Of a stretch of 64,000 nt of DNA, positions 17,481-25,761 are shown one piece after another. Under the pieces are notes generated by a model that ran no database searches, was not told the origin of the DNA, and was given only the letters and a program-made list of their open reading frames with translations. The translations under genes were made by a program, and so were the position numbers. Position 1 is the stretch's first letter. Each line of letters opens with the position of its first letter. Origin of the DNA: Candidatus Oscillochloris fontis (lineage in GTDB: Bacteria; Chloroflexota; Chloroflexia; Chloroflexales; Chloroflexaceae); contig NZ_RYFD01000015.1 of the NCBI RefSeq assembly GCF_004138135.1, forward strand, positions 1 to 64,000, in the 5' to 3' direction.

Positions 17481-20321
17481 ATGACGCTTAGCTTGCTCGA
17501 AACGCTCAACAGTATCAGTACATCCCTGGCGATTTTGGCGCATCAAATCCGCGCCGAGGCGCTGGCCGGCCTTGGATCGCGGAACAAGGTGGCAGAGCAC
17601 GTTCTGCTTCCGGTGCTCCGACGCATGTACAACGCACCAGGATTGGCTAACACCAACGCGCTTGCGGCGAACTTTCCTGGTATAGACTTGTACGATTCAT
17701 CATCAGGGCTTGGCGTGCAAGTCACGTCTGAGGTAACGGCTGGCAAGATCACCCAGACGATAGAGACGTTGGTCGCAGGGAGTTTCCCGCTCACACGGCT
17801 TGTCTTCGCGCTTGCCGCCAATACCGTCCCGAGATACCGTACCGAGACGCGTGCGAAGTGGAGAATATCGACCAAGGGGCGCTTCACTTTTGATCCTAAG
17901 GCAGATGTGCTAGCCTTCGACGACCTGCTCACCCGCATCCAGCATCTACCGATGGCTGATATTTCAGCTATCGATGCCGAACTGCAAGCCCTCGTACGCG
18001 GCACGCATCAGATCCACTTGGTACCGCACCTCCAGAATCAGGTAAAGGCACAGCTTGCAGAGGAGCAACGGATCGCCCGGTACATCCCCAATGTGTTTGT
18101 CGAAACGCAAGACACCAAATATCAAGCCCGCTGCTTTGCTCACCCCACGCTGTTCATACAACGCATTGCCGCCTGGTTCAATCGCCAACCGTTAGCGGGT
18201 TTGAATCGCCTCGCTACGATGAGTGGGGTGCCGACCGTTAGCATGCCATCTACTGAAGCATTGGTCGCGGCCGACACACTGGAACGTGCCGTTGCCGCAG
18301 CGCAGGCATTCATGAAAGACATCGAGAATCTTGACATGATGCTGACGCCCTACTCCGAGATCGGCAGGTCTGGAGGGGCGGCAATACCGCGCGACACGGC
18401 TCGTGCACATGTCCTCAATGAGACGCAGTATTATATTGAAATGACTGCCGAGGGAACGAAATACCGTCTGCGAAATCGTAGTACAGAGCTCAGATGTGTG
18501 ACTGCCCGGGTATTCCTGCTCACGGGTCCAGCAGGACAGGGAAAGACCAACTTTCTGTGCGACTTCACCGAGCGATTTCTGCTTCGACACAATATTCCGT
18601 GTGCGTATATCACCGCACGTCAGATCAGCCGCTTTCCCTACTCAGATCTCAACGACGTTGTTCGTCAGCTGATTTTTCCGTCGGCCGTCACAACTCTTGA
18701 GGAAGGACTGACCACGCTGGCCGCCCCTTGTGCCGAGCGACAACAGCCCTTCGTACTCGTCATTGACGGTCTGAATGAGCATCCTGATGTTCGCACATTC
18801 GCCGGGCAACTCGAGCATTTCCTCGAAACTCTTGTTCGCTACCCTTATATACGCGTGCTCATGACTTGCCGCTCCGAGTTCCTGGAGCAGCGTTTCGGTA
18901 CACTGCTGTCTGGTCCGCTCGCACCCATCCTTCACCTTTCGAAGGCCCATGGGCAGCGGTTTGACCAGGAGCAGCACCGCGAGCTTGTTGCACGCTACTT
19001 CCGATTCTTCAAAGTACGGCCGAGTCGTGTTGCCCGTCGCGTCATCGATTTTCTCCAGCGGGATGTTCTACTGCTTCGGTTTTTCTGCGAGGCTTATGGC
19101 GCACGAGGCCGTAATAGTCAGTATAAGCAACCTGTAGTGGCAGGCATCTACCGCGATGAGATCTTCCGCCGCTATGTCGAGGATAAGTTGGGTCGTGCCG
19201 AGCACTCCGTTGTGAGCGATCGCTCAATGCCACGCCCGTTGGTTCACCGAGTAGAGTTGAGACGCGTACTTTCACTCGTCGCCGCACACATGCTCGATGC
19301 TGGGCAGTATGCAAATGTCTCCCGTACCGTGGTGGCGGCTGCACTGGATGCAGAGCTTACCGCCTTGCTTGATGAGGAACTCGTCTTGCGCCACGATCTC
19401 GGCCCAGCACCCTCGCTGCTTGCTGAACCAAACGAGGTGCTGAGCTTCACGTTCGATGAGATGCGGGACTTTCTGCTTGCGCAGCACCTGCTTGACGTGC
19501 ATGCACGGAATCCGGGTGAGTTCGCACGGCTTGTGGCATTGCAACAACCAACGCACACCCAGGGCGTAGAAGGCATGCAGCGCTTTCTCTTCTATGCGTC
19601 GCGCATACCTACCAACCGTTCGTTCTTCGAAAGCTACCGCACACACTCGTGGTACGGAGCCGTCTATGACACTGAGGTGTTTGCCGTACCGCCGATGTAC
19701 TTAGACGCCGAAGATCGGCAGATCGTCGAGGCTGTCTTAACATCTGGCGATGCGCGTGCTCAGCACTTTGCTCGAGAGATCGCGTTGCGCTGGGAAACTT
19801 CCGTCTTCCCGATTCTCAATTTGGAAATGCTACTTACTGTCGCTAGGCACGCAGACCAGTCATTTTTCTCAGATGTACTCGTTCCGACGTTTGGCCATGC
19901 TTCCTACGGTCAGAATACGCTGGGTGAAGAGTTTTGCCGCTTTGTCGAGACCAGGGTGCTTCCTGAGTTCGCACCTAATGAGGAGCATCCTTACGATCCC
20001 ATATTCCGCTTGCTGCTGCTCCTTCTTCCCATTGGTGCAAACCCAACGCTTGACTCGCCAGCAGTTACCGTTTTCCGTCAGTTAATCGCGGGCCACCCTG
20101 CATACGCGCTCGGTCTCTTGCAGGAAGCCCTCCATGACGGCTTGCGCTGGCACCGCGCCTTCGTGTGGCGCTTGCTCAGCGTGGCCGTTGCCAGCATCCC
20201 CGATCCTGCCCCTTTTATCGTCCTGGCACATGCAGATGCCACTAGCGACAGATCGGATACTTTGATTCGCCGCGAATCGGAAAGGTTTATCACTTGTGTG
20301 TCTGCGGAGCGCACGCTATGA
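17481..20321 (+). CDS. SMEK-domain STAND/NACHT-like NTPase, putative defence effector
   Basis: A protein of 946 residues. Residues about 1-170 match the SMEK domain: FPGIDLYDSSSGLGVQVTSE followed by VTAGKITQTIE fits the conserved AIDL...IAIQVTS...KI..TI core, a restriction-endonuclease-like fold found in conflict systems. A linker with YIPNVFVET leads to a STAND-type ATPase: Walker A GPAGQGKT at 349-356, Walker B VLVIDGLNE with Asp429, and the sensor-like VLMTCRSEFLEQ. The rest (about 620-946) is helical and may be the sensing arm. STAND proteins oligomerise when a trigger binds and then unleash an N-terminal effector, here probably nucleic-acid cleavage. Its stop overlaps the next gene (ATGA), so it heads a coupled operon with two unknown genes and a radical SAM gene. 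Confidence 0.85.
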   Translation: MTLSLLETLNSISTSLAILAHQIRAEALAGLGSRNKVAEHVLLPVLRRMYNAPGLANTNALAANFPGIDLYDSSSGLGVQVTSEVTAGKITQTIETLVAGSFPLTRLVFALAANTVPRYRTETRAKWRISTKGRFTFDPKADVLAFDDLLTRIQHLPMADISAIDAELQALVRGTHQIHLVPHLQNQVKAQLAEEQRIARYIPNVFVETQDTKYQARCFAHPTLFIQRIAAWFNRQPLAGLNRLATMSGVPTVSMPSTEALVAADTLERAVAAAQAFMKDIENLDMMLTPYSEIGRSGGAAIPRDTARAHVLNETQYYIEMTAEGTKYRLRNRSTELRCVTARVFLLTGPAGQGKTNFLCDFTERFLLRHNIPCAYITARQISRFPYSDLNDVVRQLIFPSAVTTLEEGLTTLAAPCAERQQPFVLVIDGLNEHPDVRTFAGQLEHFLETLVRYPYIRVLMTCRSEFLEQRFGTLLSGPLAPILHLSKAHGQRFDQEQHRELVARYFRFFKVRPSRVARRVIDFLQRDVLLLRFFCEAYGARGRNSQYKQPVVAGIYRDEIFRRYVEDKLGRAEHSVVSDRSMPRPLVHRVELRRVLSLVAAHMLDAGQYANVSRTVVAAALDAELTALLDEELVLRHDLGPAPSLLAEPNEVLSFTFDEMRDFLLAQHLLDVHARNPGEFARLVALQQPTHTQGVEGMQRFLFYASRIPTNRSFFESYRTHSWYGAVYDTEVFAVPPMYLDAEDRQIVEAVLTSGDARAQHFAREIALRWETSVFPILNLEMLLTVARHADQSFFSDVLVPTFGHASYGQNTLGEEFCRFVETRVLPEFAPNEEHPYDPIFRLLLLLLPIGANPTLDSPAVTVFRQLIAGHPAYALGLLQEALHDGLRWHRAFVWRLLSVAVASIPDPAPFIVLAHADATSDRSDTLIRRESERFITCVSAERTL

Positions 20322-20731
20322 TTATCCCCTTCAAAACAAGCGAACACGGGCAAGACGAGTACATCATCTGCCTCCGCTCACCTATGACAGTCGCGGAGCT
20401 TCGTGAGCGTATGCTACAGCGCGCCAAAGTAAGCCAAGGCTCTTATGCATATCAACTCATCGACAACCTACACGCTCAAATCTTTATTCGATCCCTCGAT
20501 CTCAAGGCAGATTATGCGATATACTTCGCCCGTGAGTACGCATCTTTCTTTGATTATCTACGCCGCCGGGAACGCCTCCCGTTGGAGATAGTAGCTAGGC
20601 TTGCAGAAGCCTTCGACATGAGTATCGGGATGTATTACTATAAGCTGGGGTATGCGTTTCTGACCGATACCTACGGCCTCGAGTTTCTGACACGCCTCGT
20701 TGAGGATATGCCTCAAGGAGAATTATCATGA
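20318..20731 (+). CDS. Unknown 137-residue protein in the SMEK-radical SAM cassette
   Basis: Starts at the ATG at 20318, which overlaps the upstream stop as ATGA; eight more upstream codons in frame are ignored. The sequence begins MIIPFKTSEHGQDEYIICLR and looks mostly helical, with DYLRRRERLPLEIVARLAEA and a Tyr-rich segment IGMYYYKLGYAF. I recognise no family and see no metal or catalytic motif. Its four-base overlaps with both neighbours imply that its amount is tied to the NTPase and to the motif-bearing small protein. It could be an adaptor, an immunity-type partner or a binding protein for the maturase. Confidence 0.8.
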   Translation: MIIPFKTSEHGQDEYIICLRSPMTVAELRERMLQRAKVSQGSYAYQLIDNLHAQIFIRSLDLKADYAIYFAREYASFFDYLRRRERLPLEIVARLAEAFDMSIGMYYYKLGYAFLTDTYGLEFLTRLVEDMPQGELS

Positions 20732-21132
20732 GAATACGCACAGGGTTCGTGTCCAATAGTTCGTCGACATCCTTCCTTATTATCACGGACGACGAACTGA
20801 AGGAAGGAGCATTCCTTGAACTCATGGGGGTCACATCCGACTCGCCGATTGCAGACCTATTCCGTGAACTTTTCAGCGATGTCATCAACGCGAGTCAGTA
20901 TGTTGACCTCAAACATGTCAACACACGGGTGTCGCCAGAAGCTTGGTTCAACACAGATCGGCTATCCCCAGCCATGATTGCACGTCTCCAGCAGGCTGCT
21001 GGACAAGGGCTTAAGGCATATTTTGGCACTCTGGACAGCGAAACCACAATGGTTCAGACATTCTTCTGTACGGATGCGTTCGAACTCGAGAATGAGCGAA
21101 TCTACTTCAACTACCTGGAGTGTGCATGGTGA
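20728..21132 (+). CDS. Small protein with N-terminal GFVSNSSSTSF motif, possible radical SAM substrate
   Basis: A 134-residue protein starting MRIRTGFVSNSSSTSFLI. A Ser-rich 'GFVSNSSSSSF'-type start is one I remember from scattered uncharacterised bacterial proteins; I cannot check how often it lies next to maturases. The rest is acidic and ends with NERIYFNYLECAW; it has two Cys, in TFFCTD and the C-terminal LECAW. It starts within ATGA of the previous gene, behind GGAG, and overlaps the radical SAM gene by seven bases. This linkage makes it the best candidate substrate of that enzyme, the motif being either the modification site or a recognition tag. It could instead be a regulatory partner. 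Confidence 0.8.
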   Translation: MRIRTGFVSNSSSTSFLIITDDELKEGAFLELMGVTSDSPIADLFRELFSDVINASQYVDLKHVNTRVSPEAWFNTDRLSPAMIARLQQAAGQGLKAYFGTLDSETTMVQTFFCTDAFELENERIYFNYLECAW

Positions 21133-22220
21133 CGAAGCGGCCATCTACAATCATCCTTAAGCGGTTTCCGAAGCAGCGGTACACTGCGATGTTCAATCCC
21201 CACTCCGGATTCTTCGCCCGGATCGAAGATGTGGGTGCGCCGGAGCCGTTCTGGGCCGAACACGGGCCAGAACTGCTGGACATCGCGATCACAAATTGGT
21301 GTGATCACGGCTGCTTCTTCTGCTATCGCAAGTCGGACGAGATGGGCCGCCATATGGGCCTGGACGACTATCGCGAGGTGATCCGGCAAGCACAAGTGAT
21401 GCATGCCTTCCAGGTAGCGCTCGGCGGCGGAAACCCGAACCAGCATCCTGACTTCGTGGAAATCCTGCGTCTCACGAGAGAGGATTTTGGGATCGTTCCC
21501 AATTACACAACGAACGGTCGTGGCCTTACTGAAGCGGTGCTCGAAGCGACACGGCGCTATTGCGGGGCAGTAGCAGTGAGTGCATATGCGCCTTATCGAG
21601 AAACCGCAGATGCTATCGAACGACTTACAGAGCACAAGATAACTACAAACATACACTTCATTCTCTCGAGTCGGAGTATCAATACTGCGATCACCTGGTT
21701 GCAAGATCCGCCGACGTTCCTAACTCGGGCACATGCACTGGTATTCTTGAATTACAAGCCGATCGGGCGGCATGCAAACGAAAGGCTACTTGCCAATCGG
21801 AGCCCACGAATCGAGGAGTTCTTCCGACTCGCGACGACTGTGCGACATCCATGGCGGATAGGTTTCGACACTTGTACCATCACAGGTCTTGCGCGTTTCG
21901 GAAATGCGCACGACGTTAGTCTCGAAGGTTGTGACGCTGGTAGGTTCTCGCTATTCGTCTCAGAGGATCTCAGAGTCTACCCGTGTTCATTCATGGTCGA
22001 AGCGGGCTACAAAGGCGTCCCATTGCGTGGAACAACACTGCGTGAAATCTGGCAACAGCACCCTGCATTCGCACGGATTCGTGCACAGCACGCGGCAGGC
22101 GGCTGCACTGAGTGTCAGACCCGTTCGCACTGTTTATCGGGCTGTCCGCTTTTCCCTCAAATGAACCTCTGCCCGATCAACTGCCGCACCAACTCATCTC
22201 AGGAGATAGAGGTGTCTTAG
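21126..22220 (+). CDS. Radical SAM protein with SPASM-like C-terminal Cys cluster
   Basis: A protein of 364 residues from the ATG at 21126. WCDHGCFFCYRKS supplies the CxxxCxxC cluster motif (Cys59, 63, 66) that binds the SAM-cleaving [4Fe-4S] cluster; ALGGGNPNQHP is the GGEP-like SAM contact. The C-terminal part has GCDAGRFSLFVSEDLRVYPC and the Cys series CTECQTRSHCLSGCP...CPINC, a SPASM/twitch-like domain for auxiliary Fe-S clusters. SPASM enzymes mostly modify ribosomal peptides or proteins by thioether, C-C or epimerisation chemistry. Overlap with the Ser-motif protein gene and the SMEK-STAND operon suggests it matures a component of that system. It is not viperin-like: it lacks that nucleotide-binding layout and has extra clusters. 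Confidence 0.88.
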   Translation: MVTKRPSTIILKRFPKQRYTAMFNPHSGFFARIEDVGAPEPFWAEHGPELLDIAITNWCDHGCFFCYRKSDEMGRHMGLDDYREVIRQAQVMHAFQVALGGGNPNQHPDFVEILRLTREDFGIVPNYTTNGRGLTEAVLEATRRYCGAVAVSAYAPYRETADAIERLTEHKITTNIHFILSSRSINTAITWLQDPPTFLTRAHALVFLNYKPIGRHANERLLANRSPRIEEFFRLATTVRHPWRIGFDTCTITGLARFGNAHDVSLEGCDAGRFSLFVSEDLRVYPCSFMVEAGYKGVPLRGTTLREIWQQHPAFARIRAQHAAGGCTECQTRSHCLSGCPLFPQMNLCPINCRTNSSQEIEVS

Positions 22221-22437
22221 TCCAACTTTGGCGCTTACGACCGAGAATGCGGGCTACAGAGCCCGGGCAGATGGTTCTCATCATGCCTCATAAACCAGTC
22301 GAAGAGGAAGCACCACAGCTAGGTCAGCCAGTACAAGAGCACCAAGCTACCAGGCGCGTCGGTATCTCTGGCACGGTCGTTGTCGTTGAGGCTCTGCGTC
22401 TAGTCAGTGCTGGTTCTGCCCACTGTGCTGCCAGCAA

Positions 22438-22782
22438 CTACTCGCCTGCATCATCCTCGATCAACATCTCCAACATCGCCTGCACGGTCGGGACAAGATC
22501 CGGTCGAGTGAGGAGTATGTGAACAATCGCAGCCAGCGTCGGATCCAGGCGCTCACGATGGGCCTCTGGCAGGAGATGGCTGCCGGGAATGCCAAGCGTA
22601 TCAGCGAGTGTCAGCAAGGTTGCGACATTGAGACCCCGGATGCCTTGCTCCCAACGTGTCACCGTCGCCCGCGTGACATGGAGCGCCTCGGCGAGATCGC
22701 GCTGTTTGACGAGTGCATCGAGCCGCTGCTCACGAAGAAGGGCACCCAGAGCCGCATCGTAGGGATGGACCGCCCCGCTCAT
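22438..22782 (-). CDS. XRE-family helix-turn-helix regulator
   Basis: A 114-residue protein from the ATG at 22782. Residues about 12-70 form a Cro/CI-type HTH: LGALLREQRLDALVKQRDLA, ALHVTRATVTRWEQGIRG, NVATLLTLADTLGIPGSHLL. Its ATGA overlap with a degraded upstream frame shows it was once second in an operon. It lies downstream of, and convergent with, the radical SAM cassette, so control of that cassette is possible but not shown. The 22221-22437 gap holds nothing I recognise. Confidence 0.88.
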   Translation of the reverse strand: MSGAVHPYDAALGALLREQRLDALVKQRDLAEALHVTRATVTRWEQGIRGLNVATLLTLADTLGIPGSHLLPEAHRERLDPTLAAIVHILLTRPDLVPTVQAMLEMLIEDDAGE

Positions 22783-23122
22783 AGCAGACGCTCCGGATCG
22801 GCCAGATCCAGCAGTGTCGCGGCGGGGTGGCCCGGCGGCGGCAACTGTACCAGCGCCTCGCTGAGGGTCGGGTCGCCAGAGCCAGTGACGACGAGAACCA
22901 GCGTGCCGTTCTCCATCGCCAGGGTGTCCGGGTTGGCCTGCGGCAGGAACTGGAGCGGGTCGGCCCAGGTACATACGCGCCCGGCGGCGGCTGACTCTCA
23001 GCGACGCCCGGCGCCTGGAGTGGCCAGCGGCACATGTCGGTACTCACACCAATATCCAGGCCGAGGTGCAGGTGGAATGAGCCGCCCGGTCTGGCCGAGC
23101 CAGCCAACGGTGCTGCCGACAA
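22779..23122 (-). pseudogene. Degraded secreted peptidase-like gene (M23-like)
   Basis: One frame encodes SFHLHLGLDIGVSTDMCRWP, reminiscent of the His-rich C-terminal motif of M23 (LytM-type) peptidases. A second frame, open only from 22997, continues with WADPLQFLPQANPDTLAMEN and ends LLDLADPERLL overlapping the XRE start. A frameshift near 22975-23000 joins them. Upstream of 23122 the sequence is GC-rich without a clear start. This identification is weak. Confidence 0.45.
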
Positions 23123-23212
23123 ACTGGCGGAGTCGGGGTGCCGAACGGCTCACTGGTGCCGGACGGCAGCACCGGCGGCCCACCGCCACGGCTGGAGCCG
23201 ACTCCCGTGCGG

Positions 23213-23716
23213 CTAGCCATCAATCAAGCGTCGGTAAATCCCAGGTGAGGAGTCCTCAATGACCTGGGCCTGCACCGTCTTGGCATAGAAATTCATCGCG
23301 CTGCGCGCCGGCCAGCCGATAATCGCGTAGCCATAGCCCTCGTCCCACATGGCGAGCAAGGACGTGATCAACAGGGCCTTGCCGACACCATTGCCCTGCG
23401 CCTCGCGTAAGACACCCATCGGGCCAAAGTAGCCTTTCGCGGTGGCATTGTAACAGGCGAACCCGATGATCGTGCGCTGCTGCACCGCAACGAAGCAGGT
23501 TGGTGGGTGATTCGCCATACTCGCTGCGCATTCCGCCATCCAGCTTTCTTTGGACTCCTGGGGCCAGTGGGCCTCCGCATTCGTTTCGATGAAGTGAATG
23601 ACGCGCAGGGCGTCGGGTGCAAGCACACGCTTGAGCGTGATCTGCTCTTGCGCAAGCCGGGCGATCAACAAAGGATCGGGCGTCACATGGTAGAGCTTGA
23701 CCAACATATCGGCCAT
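23213..23716 (-). CDS. GNAT-family N-acetyltransferase
   Basis: A 167-residue single GNAT domain. FVAVQQRTIIGFACYN is the beta4 region, and GVLREAQGNGVGKALLITSL contains the Q/R-x-x-G-x-G/A acetyl-CoA pyrophosphate loop (REAQGNGVGKAL). NFYAKTVQAQVIED fits the final strand region. The acceptor is unknown. It sits in the accessory island next to broken genes but appears intact itself. Confidence 0.85.
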   Translation of the reverse strand: MADMLVKLYHVTPDPLLIARLAQEQITLKRVLAPDALRVIHFIETNAEAHWPQESKESWMAECAASMANHPPTCFVAVQQRTIIGFACYNATAKGYFGPMGVLREAQGNGVGKALLITSLLAMWDEGYGYAIIGWPARSAMNFYAKTVQAQVIEDSSPGIYRRLIDG

Positions 23717-23729
23717 CGTTTGCTTCTTT

Positions 23730-24226
23730 CTATAAGTTCTTTGATGGGATGTATCCTCTAGCTATGCGCTCAATCATATGGGTGAAGACCAACGCTGTCG
23801 CCACGAAGCTTAGCCCCAGCACCGGCAGGCCCGGCCACCCCATTGCCTGATACGATGGCTGGTAGAGGAAGTACGGTAGATGCCAGAGTGCAGCGAGGCG
23901 CGGATCGGCTCGGTATGCTGTAACAGTCGTGGCATGGCAAAGCCGCGCCATCCAATCTCTTCACCGAGCCCGAAGGTCACGAGCCAGAGGAGGATCGCAC
24001 TGATAGGCGCCAGCAGCGGTAAGAAATCAACCTGCCCAATCAAGCCCAGGTCAGGCCAGACGCCGCTGGTGATCCACTGTCGATGCTGGCGCGATACTGC
24101 ATGCGGCGAGGCCCGGCCCCCGGTCAATGATCGACAAACTTGCTCGATCATGATCAACGGTGACACAAAGGGCGAGATAGGCGCCAGACGCAGCGTGACG
24201 CAGAACATTCTGCAAGCGTGCGGCAT
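23730..24226 (-). pseudogene. CPBP (CAAX) intramembrane protease, frameshifted
   Basis: The upstream frame encodes LLWLVTFGLGEEIGWRGFAM followed by PRLLQH, with the EExxxR motif of CPBP/Abi-type intramembrane proteases. Near 23930 the frame breaks; a second frame continues with YRADPRLAALWHLPYFLY, the conserved HxxW-like second motif region, and membrane helices to residue GYIPSKNL at 23730. The 5' end is also poor (an Arg/Pro-rich, non-hydrophobic start). Such proteases process membrane proteins or bacteriocins; this copy is inactive unless the frameshift is a sequencing error. Confidence 0.8.
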
Positions 24227-24389
24227 GGGAGGACAGTACTCCGCCGAGCAGATCGCCGTGATGAAGGCGGCCTACTTCAACCCACTGCTGGTGGTGGAAA
24301 TCATGCTGTTTGGCGCGGCCCTGTCAGCCTTGGGTTGCTGGGTCGGCGCGAATCTGCTGCGCAAGCACTTTATCAAGTCGGGCCTATGA
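24200..24389 (+). pseudogene. C-terminal fragment of an ECF transporter S component (MptD-like)
   Basis: About 60 residues, YSAEQIAVMKAAYFNPLLVV, a hydrophobic stretch GAALSALGCWVGANLL and the ending RKHFIKSGL. This matches my memory of the tail of MptD-type ECF S components. No N-terminal part is present, as the region upstream belongs to the opposite-strand CPBP wreck. Confidence 0.5.
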
Positions 24390-24464
24390 CCCACTCGATT
24401 GGTTCATAACAGCCTGTGGTGGGCGAGCAACCCACAAGCAGAGAAGGCGACCAATTGTACGAAG

Positions 24465-24496
24465 AACGCCCCTGGCAAGTTTGCCAGGGGCGTTTT
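24465..24496. terminator. Hairpin terminator beside tRNA-Gly
   Basis: AACGCCCCTGGCAA pairs with TTGCCAGGGGCGTT around GT, a 14-bp perfect stem. It is followed by TTAGG on the plus strand. It lies just 3' of the minus-strand tRNA-Gly, whose transcript it probably ends. Confidence 0.75.
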
Positions 24497-24502
24497 AGGT
24501 GG

Positions 24503-24574
24503 AGCGGGCGACGCGATTCGAACGCGCGACCATCTGCTTGGAAGGCAGATGCTCTACCACTGAGCTACACCCGC
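24503..24574 (-). tRNA. tRNA-Gly (anticodon TCC)
   Basis: Acceptor GCGGGTG with CGCCCGC, D arm GCTC-AGTGGTA-GAGC, anticodon stem ATCTG/CAGAT around CTTCCAA, and T arm GCGCG-TTCGAAT-CGCGT. Anticodon TCC reads GGA/GGG. The CCA end is encoded (24502-24500). It closes the accessory island and may have served as an integration site, but I found no copy of its 3' end at the other border. Confidence 0.97.
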
Positions 24575-24625
24575 ACACCGCTAATGTACCATATTCGGCC
24601 TAAGCCTGCAACTTACTCTCGCCCA

Positions 24626-24761
24626 GTAACTGTTCACACTTGGGGTAAAAGAAATCTCGTATTGACGCAAAGGCGCAAGGACGCAAAGGTTGTATTGCAG
24701 GCTTTGCGCCTCTGCGTCTTTGCGTCAAAACCTGGAAGCTAGGAGAAGTGTGAACTCTTAC
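24626..24761. repeat. MITE-like element, copy 3
   Basis: Begins GTAACTGTTCACACTTGGGG and ends GAGAAGTGTGAACTCTTAC, in the opposite orientation to copy 1. Both sides carry CTCGCCCA, an 8-bp target duplication. It overlaps the 3' end of the LPG-synthase-like gene. Confidence 0.88.
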
Positions 24762-25746
24762 CTCGCCCACCAAATAGGATAACGAGCCCGCCCAACGAAC
24801 TGACCAGCAGGCGAATACTGAAGGCGGTGAAGGCCAGCGCTAAGGCCGTACTGGTGGCGATTCCGATCTGGTTTAGGTAGAGCGTGAAGACCAGATCACG
24901 CGCCCCTAGGTTGTTGAAGAAGATCGGTGCCAGCCCGACAATGTCGGTCAGGGGTACCATGAGCGCGAAGAGTAGCAGCGGTGCGTCAATGTGGAGCGCT
25001 CGCCCACAGATGTAGTGCAGGCTGATCCAGAGCAGGTGGAAGAGTAACGAAAGCCCCATCGCCTTCAGCATGGTGCGCCGATCAGTGGCGTAGATGCCAA
25101 AGGCGTCCGCGATCTTCTGGAGCGGGTTGCGCACCGCCTTGGGGAGGTAACGCCCAAAATGGCCCAGCAACCATGGTGACGCAAACGAGACCACCACCGC
25201 CAGAATCGCCACTAGCGCAAAACCTAGCGCCAGGAGCGTTAAGGTGGGGTCGGTGACGAGCCGCGCTCCAAAGAGGTTGGTTGAGGTGAAGAGTAATGCT
25301 ACGTTGGCAATCAGGCTGAGCGCCAAAAAGCCGGTGAGCCGCTCCATAAAGACGGAGGCACTCGATTGGGCATAGCTGTTGATTCGGCGGCCAAGTTGGA
25401 CGATCCGTATCGCGTCGCCACCGACCGAGGTGGGCAGGAAGTTGTTGGCAAATTGGCCCACGAGGTAGGTGCCCAGCAGCCAACGATAGGGCTGTTGCTG
25501 GTTGTGCGCCCGTAACAACACCCCCCACTTCAGCGCACTCAGAGCGATGCAGAGCATCTGTAGCAGAATCGCCAACCCGATCAGCCAGGGGTTGGCGCGT
25601 TGCCACGCCGCCCAGATGTTGGCCGGGTTGGCTTGCCAGATCAGGTAGGTGAGTAACCCACCACTGACGAAAAAGCGGATGGCAAGCAGCAGGTTGCGCT
25701 GGCTACGCTGCGCTGACGCGGCTACCTCGGTTTCGGGGGCACTCAT
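24739..25746 (-). CDS. Lysylphosphatidylglycerol synthase TM-region family (flippase-like) protein
   Basis: A 335-residue protein of about eight helices from the ATG at 25746 (GGAG upstream). NFLPTSVGGDAIRIVQLGRR is the signature of the LPG_synthase_TM/UPF0104 family, whose members act as lipid flippases or unassigned membrane proteins. The last residues, GKSSHFS and the stop codon TAG, are encoded by repeat copy 3, so the natural C-terminus has been replaced. The loss is probably small because the last helix (LLVSSLGGLVILFG) is complete. It is next to a glycosyltransferase gene, suggesting joint work on lipid-linked sugars. Confidence 0.85.
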   Translation of the reverse strand: MSAPETEVAASAQRSQRNLLLAIRFFVSGGLLTYLIWQANPANIWAAWQRANPWLIGLAILLQMLCIALSALKWGVLLRAHNQQQPYRWLLGTYLVGQFANNFLPTSVGGDAIRIVQLGRRINSYAQSSASVFMERLTGFLALSLIANVALLFTSTNLFGARLVTDPTLTLLALGFALVAILAVVVSFASPWLLGHFGRYLPKAVRNPLQKIADAFGIYATDRRTMLKAMGLSLLFHLLWISLHYICGRALHIDAPLLLFALMVPLTDIVGLAPIFFNNLGARDLVFTLYLNQIGIATSTALALAFTAFSIRLLVSSLGGLVILFGGRGKSSHFS

Positions 25747-25761
25747 GCGTTGGTTCTCCAA

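Noticed and set aside
17481-22220. Viperin-type antiviral system
   Set aside because: The radical SAM protein has extra SPASM-like Cys clusters and a linked small protein, unlike stand-alone viperins with a nucleotide kinase.
22112-22522. Plus-strand open frame after the radical SAM gene
   Set aside because: Starts inside that gene in another frame and runs antisense into the XRE gene; no motif.
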